A stretch of DNA of 59,943 bases, taken from positions 1 to 59,943 of the forward strand of contig JBMNTN010000007.1 in NCBI GenBank assembly GCA_050945755.1. The letters are read 5' to 3'. How positions within the stretch are numbered: position 1 is the first letter of the stretch; every line of letters starts with the position of its first letter. Positions 17,778 to 26,563 of the stretch are shown in pieces. The position numbers and the translations under genes were made by a program. This DNA is from JAQVXR01 sp050945755 (GTDB lineage: Bacteria > Bacillota > Dehalobacteriia > Dehalobacteriales > Dehalobacteriaceae). The notes below the pieces were generated by a model. That model was not told the origin of the DNA and did no database searches. It saw only the letters and a list, made by a program, of their open reading frames with translations.

Positions 17778-18239
17778 ATGCGTTGTCCATTTTGCGATTT
17801 TGCAAACTCCAAGGTGCTTGATTCCCGTCCGTCGGATGAAGGCCGCAGTATCCGCAGAAGGCGGGAATGTTTAAAATGTCAGCGTAGATTTACTACATAC
17901 GAAAAGGTGGAGGAGACTCCTATGTTTGTGGTAAAGAAGGACGGACGGCGGGAAGTGTTCGACCAAGGTAAACTTTTAAACGGGATTGCTAAAGCCTGTG
18001 AAAAACGACCTGTTCCTTTAGAAAAGATGGAAGGAATGGTGCGGGAGGTTGAAAAGGATTTAGCCAACTCATTTGAGGGGGAAATTCCCTCAGATAAAAT
18101 TGGTGAAAAAGTAATGGAGCGATTAAAAGGATTGGATGAAGTAGCATATGTACGTTTTGCTTCTGTCTATCGACAATTTAAAGATATAGAAACATTTTTG
18201 GAAGAGATTAAACAGTTGCAACAAAAAGACAATAAATAG
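17778..18239 (+). CDS. nrdR: NrdR, transcriptional repressor of ribonucleotide reductase
   Basis: Zinc-ribbon plus ATP-cone repressor that senses (d)ATP and represses nrd genes. The zinc ribbon is MRCPFC...CLKCQRRFTTYE (residues 1-42); the ATP cone follows (VKKDGRREVFDQGKLLNGI). It has 153 residues, standard for the family. ATG 17778 follows AAGGAGG. nrdD begins within 12 bp of the stop, and NrdR-box-like sequences lie in its own promoter, so an autoregulated nrdRDG operon is likely. Confidence 0.97.
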   Translation: MRCPFCDFANSKVLDSRPSDEGRSIRRRRECLKCQRRFTTYEKVEETPMFVVKKDGRREVFDQGKLLNGIAKACEKRPVPLEKMEGMVREVEKDLANSFEGEIPSDKIGEKVMERLKGLDEVAYVRFASVYRQFKDIETFLEEIKQLQQKDNK

Positions 18240-18250
18240 GGGGAGTGTTG

Positions 18251-20266
18251 GTGTTTACAACCATTCGAAAAAGAGATGGCAGGTTGGTAGAGTTTAATGA
18301 AAAAAAGATAACTGATGCTATTTTTAAGGCTGCGCAGGCAGTAGGGGGAGAAGACCGGCAAATAGCGATGGAACTAACACTGGAGGTACTAAAGTATCTG
18401 AAGAAAAGATATAACGGTAATACCTTTGGTGTAGAAGATGTTCAAGATGCGGTGGAAAAAGTATTAATTGAAAATGGACGTGCCAAAACGGCTAAGGCCT
18501 ATATTCTTTACCGGGACAAGCGTAACCGGGTAAGAGAAGGAAAGACTGACCTCATGGAAGCGGTACGACAGATTTTAGTGGAGACCAGCAGGGAGAATGC
18601 TAACGTAAGCAATTCCCCTTCTGCCAAAATGCTGCAAATTGCCAGTGCGGCCAGTAAAACTTATTACTTAAACCGTTTGCTGCCGGAAGAGTTTGCTCTT
18701 GCTCATCGGCGGGGAGATATTCACATACATGACCTGGATTTTTACGCCAAGACTCTAACCTGTATTCAAATCCCTTTGGGACGTTTATTAAAAGAAGGTT
18801 TTGACAATGGACACGGTTATATCCGTCCGCCCAAACGGCCCAGTTCGGCTACAGCCCTCGCTGCAATAATCCTTCAGAGTTCTCAGAACGATATGCATGG
18901 CGGGCAGTCTTTTGCTTATTTTGACCGGGATATGGCGCCGTACGTGGAAAACTTTTCCGAGGAAGAGTCTTTTCAAGCGATGGAGGCACTAATATATAAT
19001 TTAAACAGTATGCATTCCCGGGCGGGGGCCCAGGTGCCCTTTTCCAGTATTAATTTTGGCACGGATACTTCGGAAGCCGGGAGAAGAGTCACCCGCAATC
19101 TTCTTCTTGCCTATGAAAGGGGCTTAGGGAGGGGTGAGAACCCTATCTTTCCCAACATTATTTTTAAATTAAAGAAAGGTGTTAATTTTAACCCTGGGGA
19201 TCCCAATTATGATTTGTTTCAGCTTGCTATGCGGGTAGCTGCAAGACGAATGAATCCAACATTCAGTTTTATGGATGCCAGTTTTAACAATATATACGGA
19301 GACGAAGAGGTTAGCTATATGGGTTGCCGGACCCGGGTAATTGCCAACTGCCGAGGGCCGGAAGTATCAGACCGCAGGGGCAATCTTTCCTTTACTTCAA
19401 TTAATCTGCCCAGATTGGCGATTAAGGCAAAAGGAAACACGGATAAATTCTTTTCCTCCCTAGCACAAATCATGAATTTAGTGGCGCGGCAATTGTACCA
19501 TCGTTATCAGATTCAGGCCAATCTCAGAGTAAAGGACATGCCTTTTTTAATGGGGCAGCATCTCTATTTGGATTCTGATGAATTAGGAACCTGTGACCGG
19601 ATTGAAGAAGCGATTAAGCACGGGACGTTGTCGATCGGCTTTATCGGCCTGGCAGAAACTTTGACTATCCTTACCGGGAAGCATCATGGGGAGTCGGCGG
19701 AGGCACAGAAGCTAGGCCTGGAGATTATTGAGTATATGCGCCGGCTGGTAGACGGGTTTGGGGCTGAGTACAACTTAAACTATACCCTTCTCGCTACTCC
19801 GGCTGAAGGATTGTCCGGACGTTTTCTCAGCATTGACCATGATGAATATGGTTTAATCCCCGGAGTGACAGATAAAAAATACTATACCAATTCCTTTCAT
19901 ATTCCGGTTAACTATAAGATTTCCATGTTTGATAAAGTGTCGTTGGAAGGCCCTTATCATAAAATGTGTAATGCCGGACACATCAGCTATTTGGAACTGG
20001 CATCCCCGCCAATGCACAATTTAGAAGCAGTGGAGACTATTATTAGGCATATGGCCTCTACCGACATGGGCTATGCCGGCATTAATTTCCCCATTGATTT
20101 TTGCCTGGGCTGCAGCCATACCGGGGTGATTAATGAAGATGAATGCCCTGTCTGTCATAGTGGTGCTATCCGGAGAGTGCGGAGAATCACCGGCTATTTC
20201 AGTACGGTGGATAGGTTTAACGATGCGAAGGTGGCAGAACTAAACGACAGGGTGCCCCACATGTAA
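18251..20266 (+). CDS. nrdD: NrdD, class III anaerobic ribonucleotide reductase
   Basis: Glycyl-radical enzyme that reduces ribonucleoside triphosphates to deoxynucleotides under anoxia. It has an N-terminal ATP cone (TIRKRDGRLVEFNEKKI), a ten-stranded-barrel core with YMGCRTR and NLSFTSINLPR, a zinc site of Cys618/621/632/635, and the radical motif RITGYFS with Gly648. GTG 18251 is used because GGGGGAG is six bases upstream; GTG 18245 and TTG 18248 are alternatives. The protein has 671 residues. Its activase gene nrdG follows. Confidence 0.96.
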   Translation: MFTTIRKRDGRLVEFNEKKITDAIFKAAQAVGGEDRQIAMELTLEVLKYLKKRYNGNTFGVEDVQDAVEKVLIENGRAKTAKAYILYRDKRNRVREGKTDLMEAVRQILVETSRENANVSNSPSAKMLQIASAASKTYYLNRLLPEEFALAHRRGDIHIHDLDFYAKTLTCIQIPLGRLLKEGFDNGHGYIRPPKRPSSATALAAIILQSSQNDMHGGQSFAYFDRDMAPYVENFSEEESFQAMEALIYNLNSMHSRAGAQVPFSSINFGTDTSEAGRRVTRNLLLAYERGLGRGENPIFPNIIFKLKKGVNFNPGDPNYDLFQLAMRVAARRMNPTFSFMDASFNNIYGDEEVSYMGCRTRVIANCRGPEVSDRRGNLSFTSINLPRLAIKAKGNTDKFFSSLAQIMNLVARQLYHRYQIQANLRVKDMPFLMGQHLYLDSDELGTCDRIEEAIKHGTLSIGFIGLAETLTILTGKHHGESAEAQKLGLEIIEYMRRLVDGFGAEYNLNYTLLATPAEGLSGRFLSIDHDEYGLIPGVTDKKYYTNSFHIPVNYKISMFDKVSLEGPYHKMCNAGHISYLELASPPMHNLEAVETIIRHMASTDMGYAGINFPIDFCLGCSHTGVINEDECPVCHSGAIRRVRRITGYFSTVDRFNDAKVAELNDRVPHM

Positions 20267-20311
20267 TCAGGGGACTTTTAGGAAATTGTTATGCGGGGAT
20301 AGGTGACAAAG

Positions 20312-20812
20312 ATGAAAATTCGGATTGCCGGGGTTGTACCGGAAAGTGTCGTAGATGGGCCGGGTATTCGCTTTGTTGTGTTTACTCAAGGGTGTCCACA
20401 CCACTGCCCGGAGTGCCACAACCCGGAAACTCATGATTTTCTGGGGGGAGAACTTAAAGATATTAAGGAAATCATTCAAGAGTTTAGCGGGATGCACCTG
20501 GTGCAGGGCATCACTATCAGCGGCGGGGAACCTTTCTGCCAAGCAGAGGCATGTGCCCAATTGACCCGCGAAGTAAAGAAGCTAAAGAAAAATGTCTTAG
20601 TTTATTCCGGTTATACTTTTGAAGAACTACAAAGGATGGGTGAAGAGGATCCTGAGGTAAAAAGCTTTTTGGGATTAACAGATATACTGATTGATGGGCG
20701 TTATGTTAAGGAACAACGGGATTTAAACTTAGCGTTTCGCGGTTCGGTCAACCAGAGAATAATTGATGTACCAAAGTCTTTAGTGTCGGGATATGCTGTA
20801 GTGCAAAAATAA
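20312..20812 (+). CDS. nrdG: NrdG, radical SAM activase of NrdD
   Basis: Radical SAM enzyme that generates the glycyl radical on NrdD from S-adenosylmethionine. The [4Fe-4S] motif GCPHHCPECHN gives Cys28, Cys32 and Cys35 in CxxxCxxC spacing, followed by the ISGGEPF motif. The length of 166 residues is near the family norm. ATG 20312 follows AGGTGA; a GTG at 20303 would add three residues. It lies 45 bp after nrdD in the same operon. Confidence 0.95.
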   Translation: MKIRIAGVVPESVVDGPGIRFVVFTQGCPHHCPECHNPETHDFLGGELKDIKEIIQEFSGMHLVQGITISGGEPFCQAEACAQLTREVKKLKKNVLVYSGYTFEELQRMGEEDPEVKSFLGLTDILIDGRYVKEQRDLNLAFRGSVNQRIIDVPKSLVSGYAVVQK

Positions 20813-20831
20813 AACTGTTAGGAACCAACAG

Positions 20832-21023
20832 TAGACTGTCCGGAAGAGGTATTTAAGTATTTGTATGAGCTCTTACTAAAAAGGATTGGCGCTAACCTGC
20901 TTTAATTCAAACAAGCGCTAATCCTTTTCTATTAGTACCTGAGCCCTTTTTCCAATCTTGCCAATGTTCCAGCTTCCCAAAATTAAATACCTTCCTTAGA
21001 GTAGGCTTTTTTCTAACAAACTG
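20832..21023 (+). repeat. Palindromic dispersed repeat, copy A
   Basis: About 190-bp element with no coding potential, related to 36697-36921. Its core hairpin pairs GGATTGGCGC (20883-20892) with GCGCTAATCC (20915-20924), flanked by TACTAA/TTAGTA and GAGC/GAGCC arms. Outer arms GTATTTAA (20849-20856) and TTAAATAC (20983-20990) close the fold. Compared with copy B it lacks about 27 bp of the left arm. One G-T pair in the core keeps RNA pairing despite the base change. It resembles a MITE or a large REP-type sequence. Together with the terminator and promoter below it accounts for most of the 532-bp gap 20813-21344. Confidence 0.75.
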
Positions 21024-21048
21024 CTGTTGGAAGTCAACGGTTATTTTT
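21024..21048 (+). terminator. Probable terminator of the nrdRDG operon
   Basis: CTGTTG, loop GAAGT, CAACGG (one G-T pair), followed by TTATTTTT. A related hairpin (CTGTT..AACAG, 20815-20831) lies on the other side of the repeat, just after the nrdG stop. Confidence 0.5.
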
Positions 21049-21154
21049 CTCAAAAGTATGTGGTAAATTACTGTGCTACCGGTTTTGGGCTGGGAAAAAT
21101 CTTACTAATCAAAAAAATTCAGACAAATAGATAAGTTTGGTTTGACAGAGGGGA

Positions 21155-21183
21155 TTTATCGGGAGAACGGGCTGTGATATAAT
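21155..21183 (+). promoter_or_regulatory. Candidate extended -10 promoter for the AOR operon
   Basis: TGATATAAT at 21175-21183 is a perfect extended -10. The -35 position 17 bp upstream is TTTATC (weak). A TTGACA at 21142-21147 is out of register. In the 160 bp between this and the ferredoxin gene I see no recognisable riboswitch. Confidence 0.45.
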
Positions 21184-21344
21184 AAAACTTAATTTACCAG
21201 GTAGGCCGTAATAAACCTTGTTGCTATAGCTAGTGTAACAATAATAAACAGCGGCCAACTTCTCAAGCAGGTTTTTTTCTACTTAATGTCAAAACAATAG
21301 ATGAAACGAGATGACACGGCGGAGATTAATTGGAGTGAAGAAAA

Positions 21345-21731
21345 TTGAAAAGATTGGTCGTAAAATCGGAATTGTGTGTGGGATGCTTGCTGTGCCAAGA
21401 AGTATGTCCTGAGTCTTGGGGTAAAGAAAAAAACAGCAAAAAGAGTGCTATTAAAATAGAAGAAGATCCTGAAAAGGGTTATAAAATTGCCGTGTGCAAT
21501 CAGTGCGGGATCTGTATAAAAATTTGTCCGGTACAGGCTCTTTATCGTGATCAGAATGGTATTGTGCGCGTTAAAAAGGATATTTGTGTCGGTTGTCTTA
21601 TCTGCGTGGGGGAATGTCCCCATGAGACAATGTATTACCATGATGATTTTTCAGCGCCGTATAAGTGTGTGGTATGCGGATTGTGCACTGAAGAATGCCC
21701 GTCAGGAGCAATTACAGTTGAAGATTATTAA
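21345..21731 (+). CDS. Four-cluster polyferredoxin, AOR partner (AorA-like)
   Basis: Electron carrier of 128 residues with 16 cysteines in four complete CxxCxxCxxxCP motifs: Cys11-21, Cys51-61, Cys81-91 and Cys108-118, enough for four [4Fe-4S] clusters. It resembles the AorA subunit of the Aromatoleum aromaticum aldehyde oxidoreductase and the BamC-type subunits that carry electrons to or from AOR-family enzymes. It starts at TTG 21345 behind GGAGTG and lies 30 bp upstream of the AOR gene, so the two proteins very likely form a complex. The partner assignment is inferred from position. Confidence 0.85.
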   Translation: MKRLVVKSELCVGCLLCQEVCPESWGKEKNSKKSAIKIEEDPEKGYKIAVCNQCGICIKICPVQALYRDQNGIVRVKKDICVGCLICVGECPHETMYYHDDFSAPYKCVVCGLCTEECPSGAITVEDY

Positions 21732-21761
21732 AATTATATAATATCAGTGGAGGGAAAATTG

Positions 21762-23918
21762 ATGGATTTAGAAGGCTTAAAAGCTAAACATAAGCTTTTG
21801 GCCGAATATACATACCAGCTTGGTAAAATTGAAAAAGGGTATAACAACCGGACACTGTACATTAATATAGGAGACAACGTTATCAAGGAAAAACCGGTTA
21901 CCCAAAAGATGAAAGATATTTTTGTGGGTGGGAAAGGCTTTGGACTGTGGTATTTATGGAATGCTGTCACGTCTCAAACCAAATGGGATGATCCGGAAAA
22001 TGAGATTGTGATTGGAACAGGCCCAATTTGCGGGATTACCCAGTATCCGGGAGCGGGTAAATCCCTGGTGGTTACTCTATCCCCCCTAACCGGGATACCT
22101 ATTGACAGTAATGTGGGTGGTTATTTTGGCCCGCTTCTTAAGTTTTCCGGTTTTGATACCTTGGAAATTCAAGGCAAAGCAGCTAAAGATATAATTATCG
22201 TAATTGATGGCAATAAAGGGACAGTTCGAATCGAAGAAGCGGCGGGAGAAGCAGTGGACAGCCACATCCTTGGTGAACAGCTCACGGAAATGTATGCGGA
22301 ATCTGAGGAAGATAAAAGAAATGTTTCGGTGATTTCCGCCGGTTCTGCTGCAGAGCATACCTTAATCGGGTTATTGAATTTTACATTTTATGATGTCAGA
22401 AGAAAGGTTGTCCGTTTGAAGCAAGCTGGGCGCGGCGGCATCGGGACGGTTTTCCGAAATAAGAAAATTAAAGCAGTGGTTGTAAAGTTTACCGGGGTAA
22501 AAGGAAATTTAAACAATGTAGCGGACATATCCCTGATAAATAAGACCGGGGTCAGGATGCACAGGGAAGTTGCCCAGAATGATTGTAAACAAAACAGGAT
22601 GAGAAAGATCGGCACCGCCAATATTATCGAAGTTATGGATCAATATGATCTCCTTCCGGTACATAACTATCAATTTGGTTCCCATCCTGATACAGCGAAA
22701 ATTGCTTCTGATGTATTTATTGAAAAATACGTTACCCAGGGAATGCCGGATGGTTGCTGGTACGGATGTTCCTTGAGCTGCGCTAAAGCTGTCGATAACT
22801 TTGAATTAAAGACGGGTCCATACAAAGGCCAAAGGGTTTGTGTAGACGGCCCGGAATATGAAAATGCGGCCGGATTAGGGGCCAATACCGGGTGCTTTGA
22901 TCCTGAACATATCCTTGAGGCCAATTTCTATTGTGACACCTATGGAATCGATACAATATCCACCGGGACCCTCACGGCATTTGTCATGGAGTGTTATGAA
23001 AGAGGTATTATTAATAAGGATATTACCGGCGGCCTGGAATTAAACTTTGGTAATTGTGCCGCTGCAATGGAATTAATTCATCAGATGGCCCGGGGGGAAG
23101 GGTTCGGTAAAATTGCCGGCCAGGGTGTGCGTAGAATGAAAAAGATTTTTGTTGAGCAGTACGGTGCCGACCCAGCCTTTTTGGAAGATATCGGAATGGA
23201 GCAAAAGGGTCTGGAATATTCAGAGTATCTGATGAAAGAATCTTTGGCCCAGCAGGGAGGGTACGGACTATGCAACAAAGGTCCCCAGCATGATGAAGCT
23301 TGGTTGATCTTCATGGATATGGTGAACAACCAGATTCCAACTTTTGAAGACAAAGCCGAGGCACTTCACTTTTTTCCCATGTTCCGGACCTGGTTTGGAC
23401 TTTTGGGATTATGTAAGTTACCTTGGAATGATATAACTCCTCCGGATAATAAGTATACGGCCGAACCGACAAAGGTACCTGGTCACATTCAGAATTATAT
23501 TGATATTTATGAAGGAGTTACCGGGGTTAAACATACTGAAGAAACGATAGTGCTCCAGTCGGAAAGAGTGTACAATTTCCAGAGAGTATTTATTTTAAGG
23601 ATGGGTTCCGGTCAGCGGGTACACGACATGGTTCCATATCGCTCACTGGGGCCTGTCACGGTGGAAGAATATCAATCCAGGCAGGAAAGGTATGACCGGC
23701 AGCTAAAAGAAATGGTAGGATATGACCCGGAAGGAAAGACGACAGAAGAAAAGATCAAAGTATTAAGACGGTATCGTGAAAGTCAGTATGAAAAATTGGT
23801 TGATGCCGTTTACAAGAGAAGAGGGTGGAATGAAAATGGGATTCCTACTCTGGAAACACTAAAAAAACTGGAAATTGATTTTCCGGAAGTAATGGAAGTT
23901 GTGGAAAAGTATTTGTAA
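21762..23918 (+). CDS. aor: Aldehyde:ferredoxin oxidoreductase family, tungsten enzyme
   Basis: Tungstopterin oxidoreductase of 718 residues, longer than archaeal AOR of about 605. N-terminal domain 1 has GGKGFGLWYLWNAV and the GPICGITQYPGAGKSLVVTLSPLTG stretch. Cluster ligands are Cys332, Cys336 and Cys340 (C-x3-C-x3-C, where Pyrococcus AOR has C-x2-C-x3-C) plus Cys551 in GLLGLCKLPW. The last 110 residues are an added charged helical tail. ATG 21762 follows GGAGGG; GTG 21747 is rejected. The true substrate is unknown: reversible aldehyde/carboxylate conversion is the family reaction, but an acyl-CoA-type reaction as in BamB cannot be excluded. Confidence 0.88.
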   Translation: MDLEGLKAKHKLLAEYTYQLGKIEKGYNNRTLYINIGDNVIKEKPVTQKMKDIFVGGKGFGLWYLWNAVTSQTKWDDPENEIVIGTGPICGITQYPGAGKSLVVTLSPLTGIPIDSNVGGYFGPLLKFSGFDTLEIQGKAAKDIIIVIDGNKGTVRIEEAAGEAVDSHILGEQLTEMYAESEEDKRNVSVISAGSAAEHTLIGLLNFTFYDVRRKVVRLKQAGRGGIGTVFRNKKIKAVVVKFTGVKGNLNNVADISLINKTGVRMHREVAQNDCKQNRMRKIGTANIIEVMDQYDLLPVHNYQFGSHPDTAKIASDVFIEKYVTQGMPDGCWYGCSLSCAKAVDNFELKTGPYKGQRVCVDGPEYENAAGLGANTGCFDPEHILEANFYCDTYGIDTISTGTLTAFVMECYERGIINKDITGGLELNFGNCAAAMELIHQMARGEGFGKIAGQGVRRMKKIFVEQYGADPAFLEDIGMEQKGLEYSEYLMKESLAQQGGYGLCNKGPQHDEAWLIFMDMVNNQIPTFEDKAEALHFFPMFRTWFGLLGLCKLPWNDITPPDNKYTAEPTKVPGHIQNYIDIYEGVTGVKHTEETIVLQSERVYNFQRVFILRMGSGQRVHDMVPYRSLGPVTVEEYQSRQERYDRQLKEMVGYDPEGKTTEEKIKVLRRYRESQYEKLVDAVYKRRGWNENGIPTLETLKKLEIDFPEVMEVVEKYL

Positions 23919-23941
23919 ACTATTGAGTGAGGTTGACTATA

Positions 23942-24139
23942 ATGATTAAGGTTAATGGATCCGATTTTCCTTGGGAAAAGGGACTAACAGTTGGGGAATT
24001 ACTGAAAAAGAAAGAGTATAATTTTCACAGAATTGTGTTACACCTGAATGGCGGAATTGTTGAGGAAGAAGATTATGAAACTACCCTGATTAATGACGGT
24101 GATGATGTTCGAGCTCTGCACATTTTTGGTGGGGGTTAA
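23942..24139 (+). CDS. ThiS/MoaD-like sulfur-carrier protein
   Basis: Ubiquitin-fold protein of 65 residues ending in a Gly-Gly tail (HIFGGG) that can be adenylated and thiocarboxylated. Next to an AOR gene it most likely serves assembly of the tungsten-pterin cofactor; a comparable small gene (aorD) accompanies the AOR operon of Aromatoleum. A role in thiamine synthesis is the alternative, but no other thi genes are nearby. ATG 23942 follows GAGG. A terminator closes the three-gene operon immediately downstream. Confidence 0.85.
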   Translation: MIKVNGSDFPWEKGLTVGELLKKKEYNFHRIVLHLNGGIVEEEDYETTLINDGDDVRALHIFGGG

Positions 24140-24145
24140 ATAGAA

Positions 24146-24196
24146 GGGGTTAGTATTGACGGGATTTAGCATTAATGGCTGAACCCCGTTTTTTTT
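24146..24196 (+). terminator. Terminator of the AOR operon
   Basis: GGGGTT at 24146-24151 pairs with AACCCC at 24182-24187, followed by G and eight T. The loop is long (30 nt) but the GC-rich base and T-run are clear. Confidence 0.6.
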
Positions 24197-24309
24197 AGTT
24201 AATAAAAAAAGTATTTGAATAAGGCAAATGTATGTTAAAATTCTTAAAAAAGACAAAAACATTTAAACAGAAAGATAGCTTCCAACTCAGAAAGAAAGGT
24301 GGTTTGGAA

Positions 24310-25311
24310 ATGTCGATGAATGGGTCAAAAACGATGAAGCTTGATGCAGAGAACCTGATTATTCAGGTGGATAGAGGGATAATTCTTGGGGAACTGGACA
24401 GTTATGTACAGGCTAAAGGATTGATGTTTGCCCCTTATACACCTGATAAAAGGGATTTGACCATTGGGGAAATGTACACAAGTCAGATAGGTTCTTTAAC
24501 CGGACAAAAATATGGATTGCCCAAATTTCATATCATGGGGTTGGAAGTTCTTTTAGCGGACGGAAAAATTTTAAAAACCGGTGGAAAGACAGTTAAAAAT
24601 GTCACGGGATATGATTTGACCAGACTTTTTCTTAGCTCCAGAAATATGATTGGACTGCCGACCTCTTTTATCGTGAAATTACTGCCCAGGGAAGAAACCC
24701 GTGTGTTTTTTTTATTGAGTATGTCTGAAGCTGGTAAGCTTCAAATGCTCTTGAATAAAATGAGCCAGTATAAGCTTTTGCCGGCGATCGCTTGTTTCTG
24801 GAATGTTCCTCAAATGAAACCGATTAAAGTAATGTATGGTTTTACCGGGATAAAGGAAAAGGTGGAGCAGGATTTAAGAAATTTAGCGGAAATTGTTCAG
24901 GAAATAGATGTGGATATCTCCTTACTGGAAGGTAATGATTTGGAAAGAATTTGGGAGACCATTTCTCAGCTTAGAAAAAATTCTTCCTGGCTTGACTGTT
25001 TTAAAGTTTTACCGGAAAAGCTAGGGCGGTTGTTGGAAGCTTTTTATGGAAGTATCCCTATGGGGGTGTGGGGAAACCCGTTACAGGGGACAATTAATGT
25101 CATGCTTCCGGAGGATGCTGTCTGCGAGAATACCTATCAAGAACTGGCCAGAATCGTGCTAGAATTGGATGGTGCCACAAATTGGTATTATGATCGGCAG
25201 TATAATATGGAAAACCCGCTCTTTAAGATATTAGCCGACAGATTACAAAACACCTTTGAGGGGAGGGGAAACAGAGATGAGCAAAGGTCGGAAGGAAATT
25301 TGGGAAAATGA
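24310..25311 (+). CDS. glcE: GlcE-like subunit of a 2-hydroxyacid (glycolate) oxidase
   Basis: FAD-binding-4-type subunit of 333 residues. The TVKNVTGYDLTRLF stretch (about 95-107) is the hallmark of GlcE. Other FAD-loop positions are altered: TIGE (51-54) where TIGG is usual, and SSRNMIG (109-115) where GSxGTLG is usual. The N-terminal 50 or so residues of typical GlcE are also absent, so flavin binding may be weak or lost. ATG 24310 follows AAAGGTGG; an upstream in-frame ATG at 24232 has no good ribosome site. Its end overlaps glcF by 35 bp. Confidence 0.78.
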   Translation: MSMNGSKTMKLDAENLIIQVDRGIILGELDSYVQAKGLMFAPYTPDKRDLTIGEMYTSQIGSLTGQKYGLPKFHIMGLEVLLADGKILKTGGKTVKNVTGYDLTRLFLSSRNMIGLPTSFIVKLLPREETRVFFLLSMSEAGKLQMLLNKMSQYKLLPAIACFWNVPQMKPIKVMYGFTGIKEKVEQDLRNLAEIVQEIDVDISLLEGNDLERIWETISQLRKNSSWLDCFKVLPEKLGRLLEAFYGSIPMGVWGNPLQGTINVMLPEDAVCENTYQELARIVLELDGATNWYYDRQYNMENPLFKILADRLQNTFEGRGNRDEQRSEGNLGK

Positions 25312-26563
25312 ACTGGCCAAGTGTATTAAATGTGGGACATGCCGTAGTGTCTGCCAGGTTTTTCAGAGTGTAGATGACGAAAGCTATGTTGCCCGAGGTA
25401 AAATGCGGCTTGTGGATGCTTATTTAAATAATAAAATTAATTTAACTGACGGGCTGGCCCAAAGAATGTCTATGTGCCTGATGTGCAAAGCCTGTACCGC
25501 GTCCTGTCCCTCCGGAGTGAAAACCGATAGAGTTTTTCTGGAAGTGAGGAATGATTTGGCGGAAGAAAAAGGGCTTTCCAAGGTAAAGAGGATGGCGTTT
25601 ACTTGGTTGAAGTACCGGAGTATTTTTGATTTCAGCCTGCGTTTCGGCTCGCGTTTTCAAGGAATAGTGTTTAAACAACTTCCGGACAGAAACGGCAAAA
25701 TCCCCCGTTTCCCCATTCCTATTGCCGGATTTAACAAACGTAGGGTAATTCCGTCTTTGGCAACAAGACCTTTGCGAAATACTCTGCCGGAGATTGTAAA
25801 AGTAGAAGATAAGCCTCGGATGAGAATCGCTTTTTTTACCGGTTGTATGATGAATTATGTTTACCCTGAATCCGGGTTGGCACTGGTGGATGTTTTAAGG
25901 GCAAACGGCATCGAGGTAGTGATCCCCAAGAAACAGCAGTGCTGTGGAACTCCAATTTTTACTTCCGGTGATTTTAAGACCGGCCGACTGCTGGTAAAGC
26001 AGAATTTGACTGCTTTTTGTGATCTGGATGTTGATGCGATAGTTACCGGTTGTGCTTCCTGCGGGGTGGCCTGGAAGCATGAGTTTCAGACGATATTGGA
26101 GGAAAATGATGAGATGTTACCCGTGGCAAAAAAACTGGCGAAAAAATCTTATGACATCTCTGAGTTCTTGGCTAAAATTGAATTAAATCCTAATTTCGGT
26201 GGCGTGGAAAAAACCGTTACCTATCATGACCCATGCCATTTAAACAGGGGTCAGGGGATATTTAAAGAGCCAAGAGACTTAATTAGGGCAATTCCGGGGA
26301 TTAAATTTGTCGAGATGCCCCACGCGGATAATTGCTGTGGATCCGGCGGGTCGTTCAACCTAAGCTATTATGAAGTCTCACGAGACATCAACAATAAAAA
26401 GGTAAAAAGTATTGGTGAAGTGAAGCCTGATCTTGTTTTAACCGGTTGTTCCGCCTGCCGAATGCATATTGAAGACGGGCTTTTTCAAAGCGGCTTGAAT
26501 ATTCCGGTCAGACACACGGTGGAGCTTTTAGCCGAAAGCTACCGGAAAGAGGGGGTGATTTAA
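25277..26563 (+). CDS. glcF: GlcF-like iron-sulfur subunit (CCG domains)
   Basis: Electron-transfer subunit of 428 residues. Two N-terminal [4Fe-4S] motifs are present: Cys16-19-22-26 and Cys67-70-73-77. Two cysteine-rich CCG domains follow (GCMMNY...CCGTPIF and DPCHLNRG...CCGSGGSF), the arrangement of GlcF and heterodisulfide-reductase-D-like proteins. It passes electrons from the flavoprotein GlcD to a membrane or soluble acceptor. ATG 25277 follows GGGGAGGGG and overlaps the end of glcE. The stop shares bases with the glcD start. Confidence 0.9.
   Translation: MSKGRKEIWENELAKCIKCGTCRSVCQVFQSVDDESYVARGKMRLVDAYLNNKINLTDGLAQRMSMCLMCKACTASCPSGVKTDRVFLEVRNDLAEEKGLSKVKRMAFTWLKYRSIFDFSLRFGSRFQGIVFKQLPDRNGKIPRFPIPIAGFNKRRVIPSLATRPLRNTLPEIVKVEDKPRMRIAFFTGCMMNYVYPESGLALVDVLRANGIEVVIPKKQQCCGTPIFTSGDFKTGRLLVKQNLTAFCDLDVDAIVTGCASCGVAWKHEFQTILEENDEMLPVAKKLAKKSYDISEFLAKIELNPNFGGVEKTVTYHDPCHLNRGQGIFKEPRDLIRAIPGIKFVEMPHADNCCGSGGSFNLSYYEVSRDINNKKVKSIGEVKPDLVLTGCSACRMHIEDGLFQSGLNIPVRHTVELLAESYRKEGVI

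Noticed and set aside
20190..20266. Possible loss of the NrdD radical glycine (FNDAK near the C terminus instead of FNxGK).
   Set aside because: The radical glycine lies in the RxxGY motif (E. coli Gly681); the corresponding Gly648 in RITGYFS is present.
21142..21147. Perfect TTGACA upstream of the AOR operon.
   Set aside because: It lies 30 bp from the TATAAT, too far for sigma-A, and no other -10 is well placed.
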